Assembly: GCA_964587915.1 (NCBI GenBank)
Contig: CAZPMK010000003.1
Span: 39,227-103,226 of the forward strand
Direction: 5' to 3'
Origin: CAG-177 sp964587915
GTDB lineage: Bacteria > Bacillota > Clostridia > Oscillospirales > Acutalibacteraceae
Length of the DNA stretch: 64,000 nt
The position numbers and the translations under genes are program-made. Shown here piece after piece: positions 35,026-42,692 of the stretch (within the stretch, counting starts at the first letter, position 1; every line of letters starts with the position of its first letter). The notes under the pieces are model-generated. The model saw only the letters and a program-made list of their open reading frames with translations, was not told the origin of the DNA and searched no databases.

Positions 35026-35877
35026 TTATACCGTACCTGTTATGACGAGAGTTGCCGTGCCCGGCTGTACCGCCCATGTTCCGTCCGCATTTTGAGTATA
35101 GGTTGCGGCGGGAACGGTTATTTCTCCTGCCTGTGTTTCAAAAGCTCCCGTGGCCGTGTCATAGGTGTAATTGATGCCTGCCGTCCACGCAGTACCGTTA
35201 AACGAAACCGTTATCGGGTCGAGAATCGGGTCAAAGGTGTCGGTCATTATCACGTTGTCGGCGGCGGTTGCCGCAATACTGCCCGTATTTTCAATCACAA
35301 AGGTATAGGTGAGCTGTCCGTTTTCCGTGACGGCGGAAGGACTTATCGCCTTTGTTATATTCAAGCGGAGACGCGGCTGTGCTCCGATTTCCTCCGTTGC
35401 CGTAACCGAAGCGGAAAGACCCGTTCCCGAAATGACTGCATTGTTCGTTACGGTTGCCTCAGCACCGAGCGGAGCATAATTTGTTACCGACGCTTCATAC
35501 ACGATAATCGCATTACCGCCCGCCGGCACATTTATACCGTTTATCACAAGAGGAGGACCTGCCGTAACGGTCGGTGCCGCCTGAAGAACGCCGTTGACAT
35601 AATAGCGAACCGAGCCGTCGGTATAGGCAAGCGGATAGACGGTCGCCCTGCCGTATTCATAGCCGCCAAGATCGTCCGTGACGGTAAGACCCGTCAATGC
35701 CGCCGTGCCGCTGTTTACCATGGAAACAACATAAGTTACCGTACTGCCCGAGGAATAGCTTTCGGGCACTGCCGTTTTTGCCGCAGAAAGCGTTTCAAGC
35801 AATTCGCCGGTAACGATGTTGGAATCCGTTGTTACGCCGTTATAAGAAAGTGTGGCATAGTTTGTGAAGGTTGCCAT
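35026..35877 (-). CDS. DUF11 repeat protein without signal peptide
   Basis: A 283-residue protein opening MATFTNYATLSYNGVTTDSN, then two DUF11-like beta-sandwich units: TVTYVVSMVNSGTAALTGLT with VTDDLGGYEYG, and QLTYTFVIENTGSIAATAAD with VIMTDTFDP. DUF11 repeats normally occur in secreted or surface proteins, but no signal peptide, anchor or membrane helix is visible. Similar short MATFTN-starting DUF11 proteins are known from Clostridia; their role is unknown. I start at the ATG at 35877 with AGGAG eight bases upstream; CMF at 35886 is less likely. Confidence 0.75.
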   Translation of the reverse strand: MATFTNYATLSYNGVTTDSNIVTGELLETLSAAKTAVPESYSSGSTVTYVVSMVNSGTAALTGLTVTDDLGGYEYGRATVYPLAYTDGSVRYYVNGVLQAAPTVTAGPPLVINGINVPAGGNAIIVYEASVTNYAPLGAEATVTNNAVISGTGLSASVTATEEIGAQPRLRLNITKAISPSAVTENGQLTYTFVIENTGSIAATAADNVIMTDTFDPILDPITVSFNGTAWTAGINYTYDTATGAFETQAGEITVPAATYTQNADGTWAVQPGTATLVITGTV

Positions 35878-35958
35878 AAAACACACTCCTGTCTGTTTAC
35901 TTAGGGTGATTCATCCCCTGTCACAGAATATGCAAATGTAACGGTTTGGGTTAATCTC

Positions 35959-35995
35959 AAAAAGGCTGCCGTTCTTTCGAGCGACAGTCTTTTTC
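35959..35995. terminator. Terminator after tatD
   Basis: GGCTGCCG and CGACAGTC pair imperfectly (one mismatch, G-T pairs), flanked by T runs in both directions. It lies between tatD and the DUF11 gene on the same strand. Confidence 0.5.
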
Positions 35996-36009
35996 GGCTA
36001 TATATTAAA

Positions 36010-36777
36010 TTAAAGCTCTGTTTTGAAAAGAGTATTTGCATTTTTGCGTGTAAGGTCAAGGATTTCTTCTGCGGTGCACCCTCTTGCCGCCGCCAAAACC
36101 TCTGCGGTGAACGGAATATATGAAGAATCACAGCGTTTTCCTCGGTGGGGAACGGGTGTCATGTAGGGAGAATCCGTCTCAATGAGCAACCGTTCGTCGG
36201 GAACATAGGCGGCAACCTCCAACGGCTTTCGGGCATTTTTGAAAGTAACCGCACCGCCGAGGCCAATATACATTCCGATTTTCACAACCTCTTTTGCCGT
36301 TTCAACCGAGCCGCTGAAACAATGAACCACACCCTTGGGCTTATATTTCAGCAAAAGCTCCATGGTATCCTCATGTGCCTCGCGGTCATGGACGATAACG
36401 GGCAAATCAAGCTCATTTGCAAGGCGGAGCTGTTCTTCAAAAAATTTCTTTTGAAGCTCTCTCGGCGAAAAATCATAGTGATAATCAAGACCTATTTCAC
36501 CGACGGCAACGCACTTTTTCTTCGTACACAGCGTTTTAAGCTCCTCATACCAATCTGCCCTCGCCTCGCCCGCTTCGTGGGGATGCACACCGCAGGCGGC
36601 ATAAATGAACGGATATTTTTCCGCCAATTCAAGACTTGTATATGAGGATGCAATATCGCTTGCACAGTTTATAACGCCGCACACTCCGCTGTCGGGAAGC
36701 GATGATACAAGCTCATGTCTGTCTTCATCAAAGGCTTCGCTGTCATAGTGTGCATGGCTGTCAAAAATATTATTCAT
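36010..36777 (-). CDS. tatD: TatD family metal-dependent DNase/hydrolase
   Basis: A 255-residue TIM-barrel hydrolase. Metal ligands: FDSHAHYDSEAF (HxH), VGEIGLDYHYDF (Glu), VHDREAHEDT (His), VHCFSGSVE (His) and ETDSPYMTPV (Asp). Length is typical. I start at the ATG at 36777, where AAGG lies upstream; the ATG comes right behind the metG stop (gap of one base), so metG-tatD is a two-gene operon, a common pairing in Firmicutes. Likely nuclease or D-aminoacyl-tRNA related role. Confidence 0.94.
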   Translation of the reverse strand: MNNIFDSHAHYDSEAFDEDRHELVSSLPDSGVCGVINCASDIASSYTSLELAEKYPFIYAACGVHPHEAGEARADWYEELKTLCTKKKCVAVGEIGLDYHYDFSPRELQKKFFEEQLRLANELDLPVIVHDREAHEDTMELLLKYKPKGVVHCFSGSVETAKEVVKIGMYIGLGGAVTFKNARKPLEVAAYVPDERLLIETDSPYMTPVPHRGKRCDSSYIPFTAEVLAAARGCTAEEILDLTRKNANTLFKTEL

Positions 36778-36778
36778 C

Positions 36779-38704
36779 TTATCTGACCTTACTGCCTGCG
36801 GGAACGCCGTCAACGAATATAACCTTTACGTCGTCCTCACCTGCATCAGCCGCAAGAATCATTCCCTTGCTTTCAACGCCGCAAAGGACTGCAGGCTTCA
36901 AATTCGAGACAAGTATAACCGTTTTGCCGATAAGCTCCTCGGGCTTATACCATTTTGCAATGCCCGATGCAACTGTTCTCGGGGTTCCCGTGCCGTCGTC
37001 AAGCGTGAGCTGAAGCAGCTTTTTAGCCTTTTTTACAGGGAAGCAATCGGTGATTTTTGCCGCACGCAGGTCAACCTTTGCAAAGTCATCAATGCCGATT
37101 TTTGCAACGCCCTCTATTTCATCCTTGAGAGGATTTGACGGCTCGCCGTGAGCCGCTTCAAGCTCTGCAAGCTCCTTTTCAAGGTCTATTCTCGGGAAAA
37201 TTATATCGCCCTTGCAAACTGTATAGGTATCTTCTTTACCGAAAACGGAGCAATCCTCCCATGCAAAGCTCTCGGAAACACCGAGCTGATTTCTTATCGC
37301 CGTGCAGGTATAGGGCATGAACGGAGCAATAAGAACGGAGATAATGCGTATGCTCTCGCAAAGATTATACATAACCTCGGCAAGTCTCGCCTTTTTCGTT
37401 TCGTCCTTTGCAAGAGTCCACGGAGCGGTTTCGTCGATGTATTTATTCGTTCTTGAAATAAACTTCCATATCTCGGTAAGACCTATGGAGAAATTCAGCT
37501 TGTCGAGTGCTTCGTCAGCGGCAACGGCAGTCTTTGCGGCAAGGTCCTTGAGGTCGGCATCAAAATCTCCCGACTCTCTTTCCGACGGAATTGTACCGCC
37601 GAAATACTTGATGACCATTGCAACGGTTCTTGAAACAAGGTTGCCGAGGTCGTTTGCAAGATCCGAATTGATGCGGTTGATAAGATTCTCGTTGGAGAAT
37701 GAACCGTCCGAGCCAAAAGCGATTTCACGCAGAAGATAATATCTGAGTGCATCAACACCGTATCTTTCCGCAAGAATGACGGGATCGACAACATTGCCCT
37801 TGGACTTGCTCATTTTTCCGCCCTCTAACAGTACCCAGCCGTGACCGTAGACCTTTTCGGGAAGCGGCTCATCAATCGACATAAGGAATGCGGGCCAATA
37901 AATCGTATGGAAACGAATTATATCCTTGCCGATGAGATGAACGTCGGCGGGCCAGAATTTTTTGTAGAGCGTATCGTCCTCGGAGGCAAAGCCGAGAGCG
38001 GTAATGTAGTTGGTGAGAGCATCGAGCCAAACATAAATAACATGGTTCTCGTCAACGGGAACGGGTATGCCCCACTTAAAGGATGAACGGGAAACACACA
38101 AATCCTGAAGTCCGGGCTTTATGAAATTGTTTACCATTTCATTCTGTCTGCTCTGAGGCTCGATAAAACCGGGGTGCTCCTCATAATACTTTATCAGCTT
38201 GTCGCCGTATGCGGAGAGCTTGAAGAAATATGCTTCCTCCGTAGCCTTGGTAACGGGTCTGCCGCAGTCGGGGCACTTGCCGTCAACCGCCTGAGTTTCC
38301 GTCCAGAACGATTCACAGGGCTTGCAGTAAAGTCCCTCGTAGTAGCCCTTGTATATATCGCCCTTGTCGTACATTTTCTTGAATATCTTTTGAACCGCTT
38401 TTTCGTGATAGTCATCGGTGGTTCGGATAAACTTGTCGTAGGATATGTTCATCAGCTTCCACAAATCCTTGATGCCGGCAACGATGTTATCAACATATTC
38501 CTTGGGGGTAACTCCGGCTTCCTTTGCCTTGTCCTCAATTTTTTGACCGTGCTCATCGGTACCGGTAAGGAAAAAGGTTTCGTAGCCCTTGAGTCTTCTG
38601 TAGCGTGCCTCGGTGTCGGCGGCAACGGTCGAATAGGTGTGACCGATATGCAGCTTGTCCGAGGGGTAATAAATCGGTGTCGTAATGTAATATTTTTTAT
38701 CCAT
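36779..38704 (-). CDS. metG: Methionyl-tRNA synthetase
   Basis: A 641-residue class I aminoacyl-tRNA synthetase. Signature 1 is KLHIGHTYSTVAADT, the zinc-type knuckle is CKPCESFW with CPDCGRPV, signature 2 is GKMSKSKGNVVDP, and the C-terminal OB-fold tRNA-binding domain starts at about residue 540 (FAKVDLRAAKITDC). The ATG at 38704 has GGAGG nine bases upstream; the longer frame runs into the nagB terminator. Downstream gene tatD. Confidence 0.97.
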   Translation of the reverse strand: MDKKYYITTPIYYPSDKLHIGHTYSTVAADTEARYRRLKGYETFFLTGTDEHGQKIEDKAKEAGVTPKEYVDNIVAGIKDLWKLMNISYDKFIRTTDDYHEKAVQKIFKKMYDKGDIYKGYYEGLYCKPCESFWTETQAVDGKCPDCGRPVTKATEEAYFFKLSAYGDKLIKYYEEHPGFIEPQSRQNEMVNNFIKPGLQDLCVSRSSFKWGIPVPVDENHVIYVWLDALTNYITALGFASEDDTLYKKFWPADVHLIGKDIIRFHTIYWPAFLMSIDEPLPEKVYGHGWVLLEGGKMSKSKGNVVDPVILAERYGVDALRYYLLREIAFGSDGSFSNENLINRINSDLANDLGNLVSRTVAMVIKYFGGTIPSERESGDFDADLKDLAAKTAVAADEALDKLNFSIGLTEIWKFISRTNKYIDETAPWTLAKDETKKARLAEVMYNLCESIRIISVLIAPFMPYTCTAIRNQLGVSESFAWEDCSVFGKEDTYTVCKGDIIFPRIDLEKELAELEAAHGEPSNPLKDEIEGVAKIGIDDFAKVDLRAAKITDCFPVKKAKKLLQLTLDDGTGTPRTVASGIAKWYKPEELIGKTVILVSNLKPAVLCGVESKGMILAADAGEDDVKVIFVDGVPAGSKVR

Positions 38705-38732
38705 TAGAGAATGCCTCCGTATTCTGTACTTC

Positions 38733-38767
38733 AAAAACGGGCTGCCGCATATGCAGCAGCACCGTGC
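38733..38767 (-). terminator. Terminator after nagB
   Basis: On the minus strand GCTGCTGCATATGCGGCAGC is a near-perfect palindrome followed by CCGTTTTT. It separates nagB from metG. Confidence 0.7.
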
Positions 38768-38773
38768 CGTATT

Positions 38774-39496
38774 TTATTTTATGAGCGAAGCCGCTGCCTC
38801 ATCAAGGAATATAACCGTATCGGGGTGCTCCTGAAGAATTGATGCGGGGCACTGCGGGGTGACGGGACCCTTTACCATATCCTTGACCGCCTGAGCCTTT
38901 TTATCTCCGGTTGCGATAAGAATGATTTTCTTTGAACGCATTATGGAGCCGATGCCCATAGTCATTGCATAGTGCGGCATGGGAACGTCATCAAAGTATA
39001 TCGAGTTTGCATCAATGGTGCTCCGGGTAAGAGAGACCTTGAAGCTCTCTCCCGTAAATTCGTCCGACGGCTCGTTAAAAGCGATGTGACCGTTTCTTCC
39101 GATTCCGAGAAGCTGAATATCAATTCCGCCCTTTGCCGCAATCGCTTCGGAATAACGCTTGCTCTCCTGCTCGGGATCTGCGTTTCCGTCAAGAAAATCA
39201 ATGTTTTCTTCCTTAACGTCAACAAGAGAAAAAAGATTCTCATGCATAAAGGTATAGTAGCTGTTTTTGTGCGTCTTGGGCAGGTCGCAATATTCATCGA
39301 GGTTAAAGGTGCTTACGTCGGCAAAGGAAACCTTGCCCGCCTTGTACTGCTCAACGATATATTGGTAGGTGGGAACGGGTGTTGCTCCCGTGGCGAAGCC
39401 GAGAACGCAGTTCGGCTTGCTGTTTATAAATTCGCAGTAAAGCTCGCCTACTGCCTTGCCTATTTCTTCTTCCGATTTAAAAATTCTGATTTCCAT
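38774..39496 (-). CDS. nagB: Glucosamine-6-phosphate deaminase
   Basis: A 240-residue isomerase/deaminase that converts glucosamine-6-phosphate to fructose-6-phosphate and ammonia. Seen: LGFATGATPVPTYQYI, TFNLDEYCDLPKTHKNSYY (catalytic Asp), GIGRNGHIAFNEPSDEF (catalytic Glu/His region). Length typical of NagB. It follows the Gfo/Idh gene by 16 bases on the same strand and so probably shares its promoter. No nagA in the window. Confidence 0.95.
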   Translation of the reverse strand: MEIRIFKSEEEIGKAVGELYCEFINSKPNCVLGFATGATPVPTYQYIVEQYKAGKVSFADVSTFNLDEYCDLPKTHKNSYYTFMHENLFSLVDVKEENIDFLDGNADPEQESKRYSEAIAAKGGIDIQLLGIGRNGHIAFNEPSDEFTGESFKVSLTRSTIDANSIYFDDVPMPHYAMTMGIGSIMRSKKIILIATGDKKAQAVKDMVKGPVTPQCPASILQEHPDTVIFLDEAAASLIK

Positions 39497-39512
39497 GTGT
39501 ATTCTCCCTTTC

Positions 39513-40583
39513 TTACTGTTCTATGATTATTTCTTTGCCGCTGTCGGACGAATCGTATACCGCCTGCATAATCTTGGAGGTTTTCACGGTATTGTCGATA
39601 TATTGCTGATTGTGAACGCCCGTTTTTATGCTTTCGAGGAAAGCGGCAATTTCGTTTTCGTACATATTGGTGTTGCGTGCCGATACCTTTGTTTCGGTGA
39701 GCATACCGTTCTTGGCCGACCAAAGGGTGAAATCCGAGCCGTATTTGAGGCGTATTCCCGCCTTGTCGCCCATGAAATCAATATACATTTCGTTCACGCC
39801 GACGTTCTGTGCCCATGCACCGTTAAAGCTGATGACGGGGCCGCTCGTTCTGATTATTCCCACTACCGAATCGTCAACGTCATATGTGCCGTTTTCGATA
39901 TCCGATGAATCCTTTGCCCACATATTCGTGTAGGTGTAATTCTTCATATCCTTGCCGAGCTTGCAGAATGCTTTTCCCGAGGCGGAAAGAGGCTTCGGGT
40001 CGGAACAGCAATACATTACAAGATCGAGGAAATGTACTCCCCAGTCGATGAGTGCTCCGCCGCCCGAGCTTGCCTTGGTGGTAAAATCTCCTCCGAGACC
40101 CGGAATGGAGCGGTGCTCCCTGAAAGAGGCGTAAACGTGATACACCTCGCCCAGCTCGCCGCTTTCGATGAGCTCGCGTATCTTCATCACATAAGTGTTG
40201 AAGCGGTTACAAACGCCGATATTGAGAATTTTGCCCGTTTCGTGTGCGACCCTTTGCATTTCAAGGGCTTCGGAAAGTATCCTTGCCGCAGGCTTTTCGC
40301 AAAGCACGTGCTTGCCCGCCTTGAGAAAATCAATCGAGATAATCGAATGAAAATCGTTATGGGTGCAAACCGAAACCGCATCAAGCTCGGCATCATTCAA
40401 AATATCGTGATAATCCGTAACGGCAGTACCACAGCCGTATTTTTCAACCGCCGCCTGTGCTCTCTCCGGAATTATATCGCAGAAATACTTGATTTCGGCA
40501 TTCGGACTTTTCATATAAGCAGGAATGTGTGCGGAATTTGCGATGTTTCCGCAGCCGATAACGGCAACCTTGAGCTTTGACAT
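39513..40583 (-). CDS. Gfo/Idh/MocA family NAD(P)-dependent oxidoreductase
   Basis: A 356-residue sugar-type dehydrogenase. The Rossmann motif is KVAVIGCGNIANSAHIPAYM, and HVLCEKPAARILSEAL carries the conserved Glu-Lys-Pro. The C-terminal sandwich domain has GGGALIDWGVHFLDL with the active-site His/Asp area. Substrate cannot be assigned, but pairing with nagB and divergent TIM-barrel sugar isomerases suggests amino-sugar or inositol-like breakdown. A promoter lies just upstream. Confidence 0.9.
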   Translation of the reverse strand: MSKLKVAVIGCGNIANSAHIPAYMKSPNAEIKYFCDIIPERAQAAVEKYGCGTAVTDYHDILNDAELDAVSVCTHNDFHSIISIDFLKAGKHVLCEKPAARILSEALEMQRVAHETGKILNIGVCNRFNTYVMKIRELIESGELGEVYHVYASFREHRSIPGLGGDFTTKASSGGGALIDWGVHFLDLVMYCCSDPKPLSASGKAFCKLGKDMKNYTYTNMWAKDSSDIENGTYDVDDSVVGIIRTSGPVISFNGAWAQNVGVNEMYIDFMGDKAGIRLKYGSDFTLWSAKNGMLTETKVSARNTNMYENEIAAFLESIKTGVHNQQYIDNTVKTSKIMQAVYDSSDSGKEIIIEQ

Positions 40584-40613
40584 AAGAGTACCTCCGCAAA
40601 ATATTATATGTTA

Positions 40614-40642
40614 ATAATATAACAGATAACTTAAAAAGTAAA
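40614..40642 (-). promoter_or_regulatory. Promoter for the Gfo/Idh-nagB operon
   Basis: On the minus strand TTTACT (40637-40642), 17-base spacer, TATTAT (40614-40619). Divergent from the next promoter, only 18 bases apart. Confidence 0.6.
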
Positions 40643-40660
40643 GATAATTGTAAAAAAAAC

Positions 40661-40689
40661 TTGCCAAAACATACGATATTTGCTATTAT
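40661..40689 (+). promoter_or_regulatory. Promoter for the TIM-barrel isomerase pair
   Basis: TTGCCA (40661-40666), 17-base spacer, TATTAT (40684-40689), about 35 bases before the ATG at 40724. Confidence 0.6.
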
Positions 40690-40723
40690 AAAGTTAACAA
40701 TGAACCGTAAAGGAGAGATTCTA

Positions 40724-41566
40724 ATGGGCAGATTTCCTATTGGCGTTATAATTGACAGCTTTCGCACCGATATTCCCACCGCAGTAAAAAAAGCGGCTGA
40801 GGTTGGAGCAAAGGGTATTCAGGTATATGCAACCCGCGGAGAAATGGCTCCCGAAAACATGGACGCACGGCGTATTGCAGACTTCAAGTCACTTGTTGCG
40901 GATAACGGACTTGTTATCTCGGCACTTTGCGGCGATCTCGGCGGCGGCGGATTTGTCCACAAGGATAAGAATCCCGAAAGAGTCGAGCGTTCAAAGAGAA
41001 TCATTGACCTTGCAAAAGAGCTTGGTACCGATGTTGTAACCACTCATATAGGCGTTGTCCCCTCGGACAGCGGCATTGAACGCTATAAAATAATGCAGGA
41101 GGCTTGCTTCGAGCTTTCCCGCTATGCCGATGAAATAGGCGCACATTTTGCAATTGAAACAGGCCCCGAAACCTCCGCCGTTTTGAAAGGCTTTCTCGAT
41201 TCTCTCGGTTCAACGGGAGTCGGCGTAAATCTCGACCCTGCAAACCTTGTTATGGTAACGGGCGATGATCCCGCAGGTGCCGTATACAATCTTCAAAAAT
41301 ATATAGTACACACCCATGCAAAGGACGGCAAGCAGCTTTTCTATAAGGATCCCGAAATAATATACGGTCTTGTTAAGGATGCACTTGTTACGGGTCCGTC
41401 ATTCCTTGAGGTTCCTCTCGGAGAGGGTCAAGTTCCTTGGGAGAAATATCTTGATGCACTTGAGGATATCGGCTACAAGGGCTTCCTTACGATAGAGCGT
41501 GAGGTTGGCGACGATCCCGCAAAGGATATCAGAAGTGCAGTTGAATTCCTTGAAAAGCTTGGATAA
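40724..41566 (+). CDS. Sugar phosphate isomerase/epimerase family protein (TIM barrel)
   Basis: A 280-residue xylose-isomerase-like TIM barrel. It shows GVIIDSFRTDIPTAVKKAAE, LGTDVVTTHIGVVPSD, FAIETGPETSAVLKGFLD (metal-binding Glu), GVNLDPANLVM (Asp) and IVHTHAKDGKQL (His-x-His). The metal residues are complete. The exact reaction (isomerase, epimerase or dehydratase) cannot be told. The ATG at 40724 has AAGGAGAG upstream; an earlier frame to 40661 overlaps the promoter. Confidence 0.88.
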   Translation: MGRFPIGVIIDSFRTDIPTAVKKAAEVGAKGIQVYATRGEMAPENMDARRIADFKSLVADNGLVISALCGDLGGGGFVHKDKNPERVERSKRIIDLAKELGTDVVTTHIGVVPSDSGIERYKIMQEACFELSRYADEIGAHFAIETGPETSAVLKGFLDSLGSTGVGVNLDPANLVMVTGDDPAGAVYNLQKYIVHTHAKDGKQLFYKDPEIIYGLVKDALVTGPSFLEVPLGEGQVPWEKYLDALEDIGYKGFLTIEREVGDDPAKDIRSAVEFLEKLG

Positions 41567-41578
41567 GAGGTAAGAAGA

Positions 41579-42445
41579 ATGAAAATAGGAGTCAGCAGCT
41601 ACAGCTTTGACAAGCTCATCCGTTCGGGTGAGGAAACTCAGCTCAGCATTATGAAAAGAGCCTCGGAAATGGGCTTTGACGGAATAGAATTTATCGACCT
41701 TAAAGCTCCCGACGGAGTGAGTGAAAGCAGCTATGCAGAGCTTATCAGAGGCGAAAGTGAAAGACTTTCCCTCCCCGTTATAAGCTACACCGTGGGTGCA
41801 AATCTTCTCAGCGAAAACGGACTTGATGCCGAGGTTGAAAGAGTTTGCAGAAAGGTTGACGTTGCGGCAATTCTCGGCGTTAAGGTCATGAGACACGATG
41901 CGGCGTGGGCACCTCCCGCAGACAAAAAGGGTTACGTCGGCTTCGAGCAGGTTCTCCCCACTCTCATTGAGGGCTGCAGAAGAATAACGGAATATGCCGC
42001 TTCCAAGGGCATTGAAACCACCATTGAAAATCACGGTCACTTTTGTCAGGACAGCGACAGAGTCGAACGTATCATAACGGGTGTCGGAAATCCGAATTTC
42101 GGCTTGCTTCTCGACATCGGCAATTTCAGCTGTGTTGATGAGGATAACTGCCTTGCCGTGGGCAGGGTTGCAAGATATGCAAAGCACGTTCACGCAAAGG
42201 ATTTCCATATCAAAAGCGGCAACGGCTTCAAGCCCGTAAAAGGCTTTGAAACCACAAGAGGCGGCAACTTCATAAGAGGTGCGATAATCGGTCACGGAAA
42301 TGTACCCGTCGCTCAATGCCTCTCCATTCTCAAGGCTAACGGCTATGACGGCTATGTAAGCGTTGAATTTGAGGGCATGGAGGATTGCATTGACGGAATT
42401 TCGGCAGGATACGAAAATCTCAAAAAAATGATAGCAAATCTTTGA
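41579..42445 (+). CDS. Second sugar phosphate isomerase/epimerase family protein
   Basis: A 288-residue TIM barrel of the same superfamily, with GFDGIEFIDLKAPDG, TIENHGHFCQDSDRV (Glu and His), FGLLLDIGNFSCVDEDN (Asp) and AKHVHAKDFHIKSG (His). It is only distantly like its upstream neighbour, so it is not a recent duplicate. AGAGGTAAGAAG precedes the ATG, 12 bases after the previous stop; the two are co-transcribed, and a terminator follows. Probably successive steps of one sugar pathway with the divergent Gfo/Idh dehydrogenase. Confidence 0.86.
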   Translation: MKIGVSSYSFDKLIRSGEETQLSIMKRASEMGFDGIEFIDLKAPDGVSESSYAELIRGESERLSLPVISYTVGANLLSENGLDAEVERVCRKVDVAAILGVKVMRHDAAWAPPADKKGYVGFEQVLPTLIEGCRRITEYAASKGIETTIENHGHFCQDSDRVERIITGVGNPNFGLLLDIGNFSCVDEDNCLAVGRVARYAKHVHAKDFHIKSGNGFKPVKGFETTRGGNFIRGAIIGHGNVPVAQCLSILKANGYDGYVSVEFEGMEDCIDGISAGYENLKKMIANL

Positions 42446-42454
42446 TAAAAAACA

Positions 42455-42505
42455 AACCGACTTTTCTGAATCAGATGCGTTCTGACGGCGGAAAGTCGGT
42501 TTTTA
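42455..42505 (+). terminator. Terminator after the isomerase pair
   Basis: AACCGACTTT and AAAGTCGGTT pair perfectly, followed by TTTAT. A second hairpin (CCCGC/GCGGG with ATATTTTT, about 42663-42690) lies before the esterase gene end and may also act as a terminator on the plus strand. Confidence 0.7.
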
Positions 42506-42692
42506 TTGCGGTTATTCAGTTTTGTTCTTTTTCGGATTATATTCGTTCCTGCAGAACATGACGGACAAAACGGTTGCAACCTAAAGCTCGGATATTACAG
42601 CACAACATTTTGATTGCCGCAACCGAAAAGGCGGCGTAGTCGAAGCCACACCGCCCGTTACAGTCCCGCCCGAAAAGAGCGGGATATTTTTA

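Noticed and set aside
38705..38773. Possible T-box leader before metG.
   Set aside because: Only about 70 bases lie between nagB and metG, and they form the nagB terminator; there is no T-box sequence.
42590..42690. GC-rich hairpins between the isomerase pair and the esterase, considered as a small RNA.
   Set aside because: They are explained as terminators between convergent genes, and no promoter is visible.
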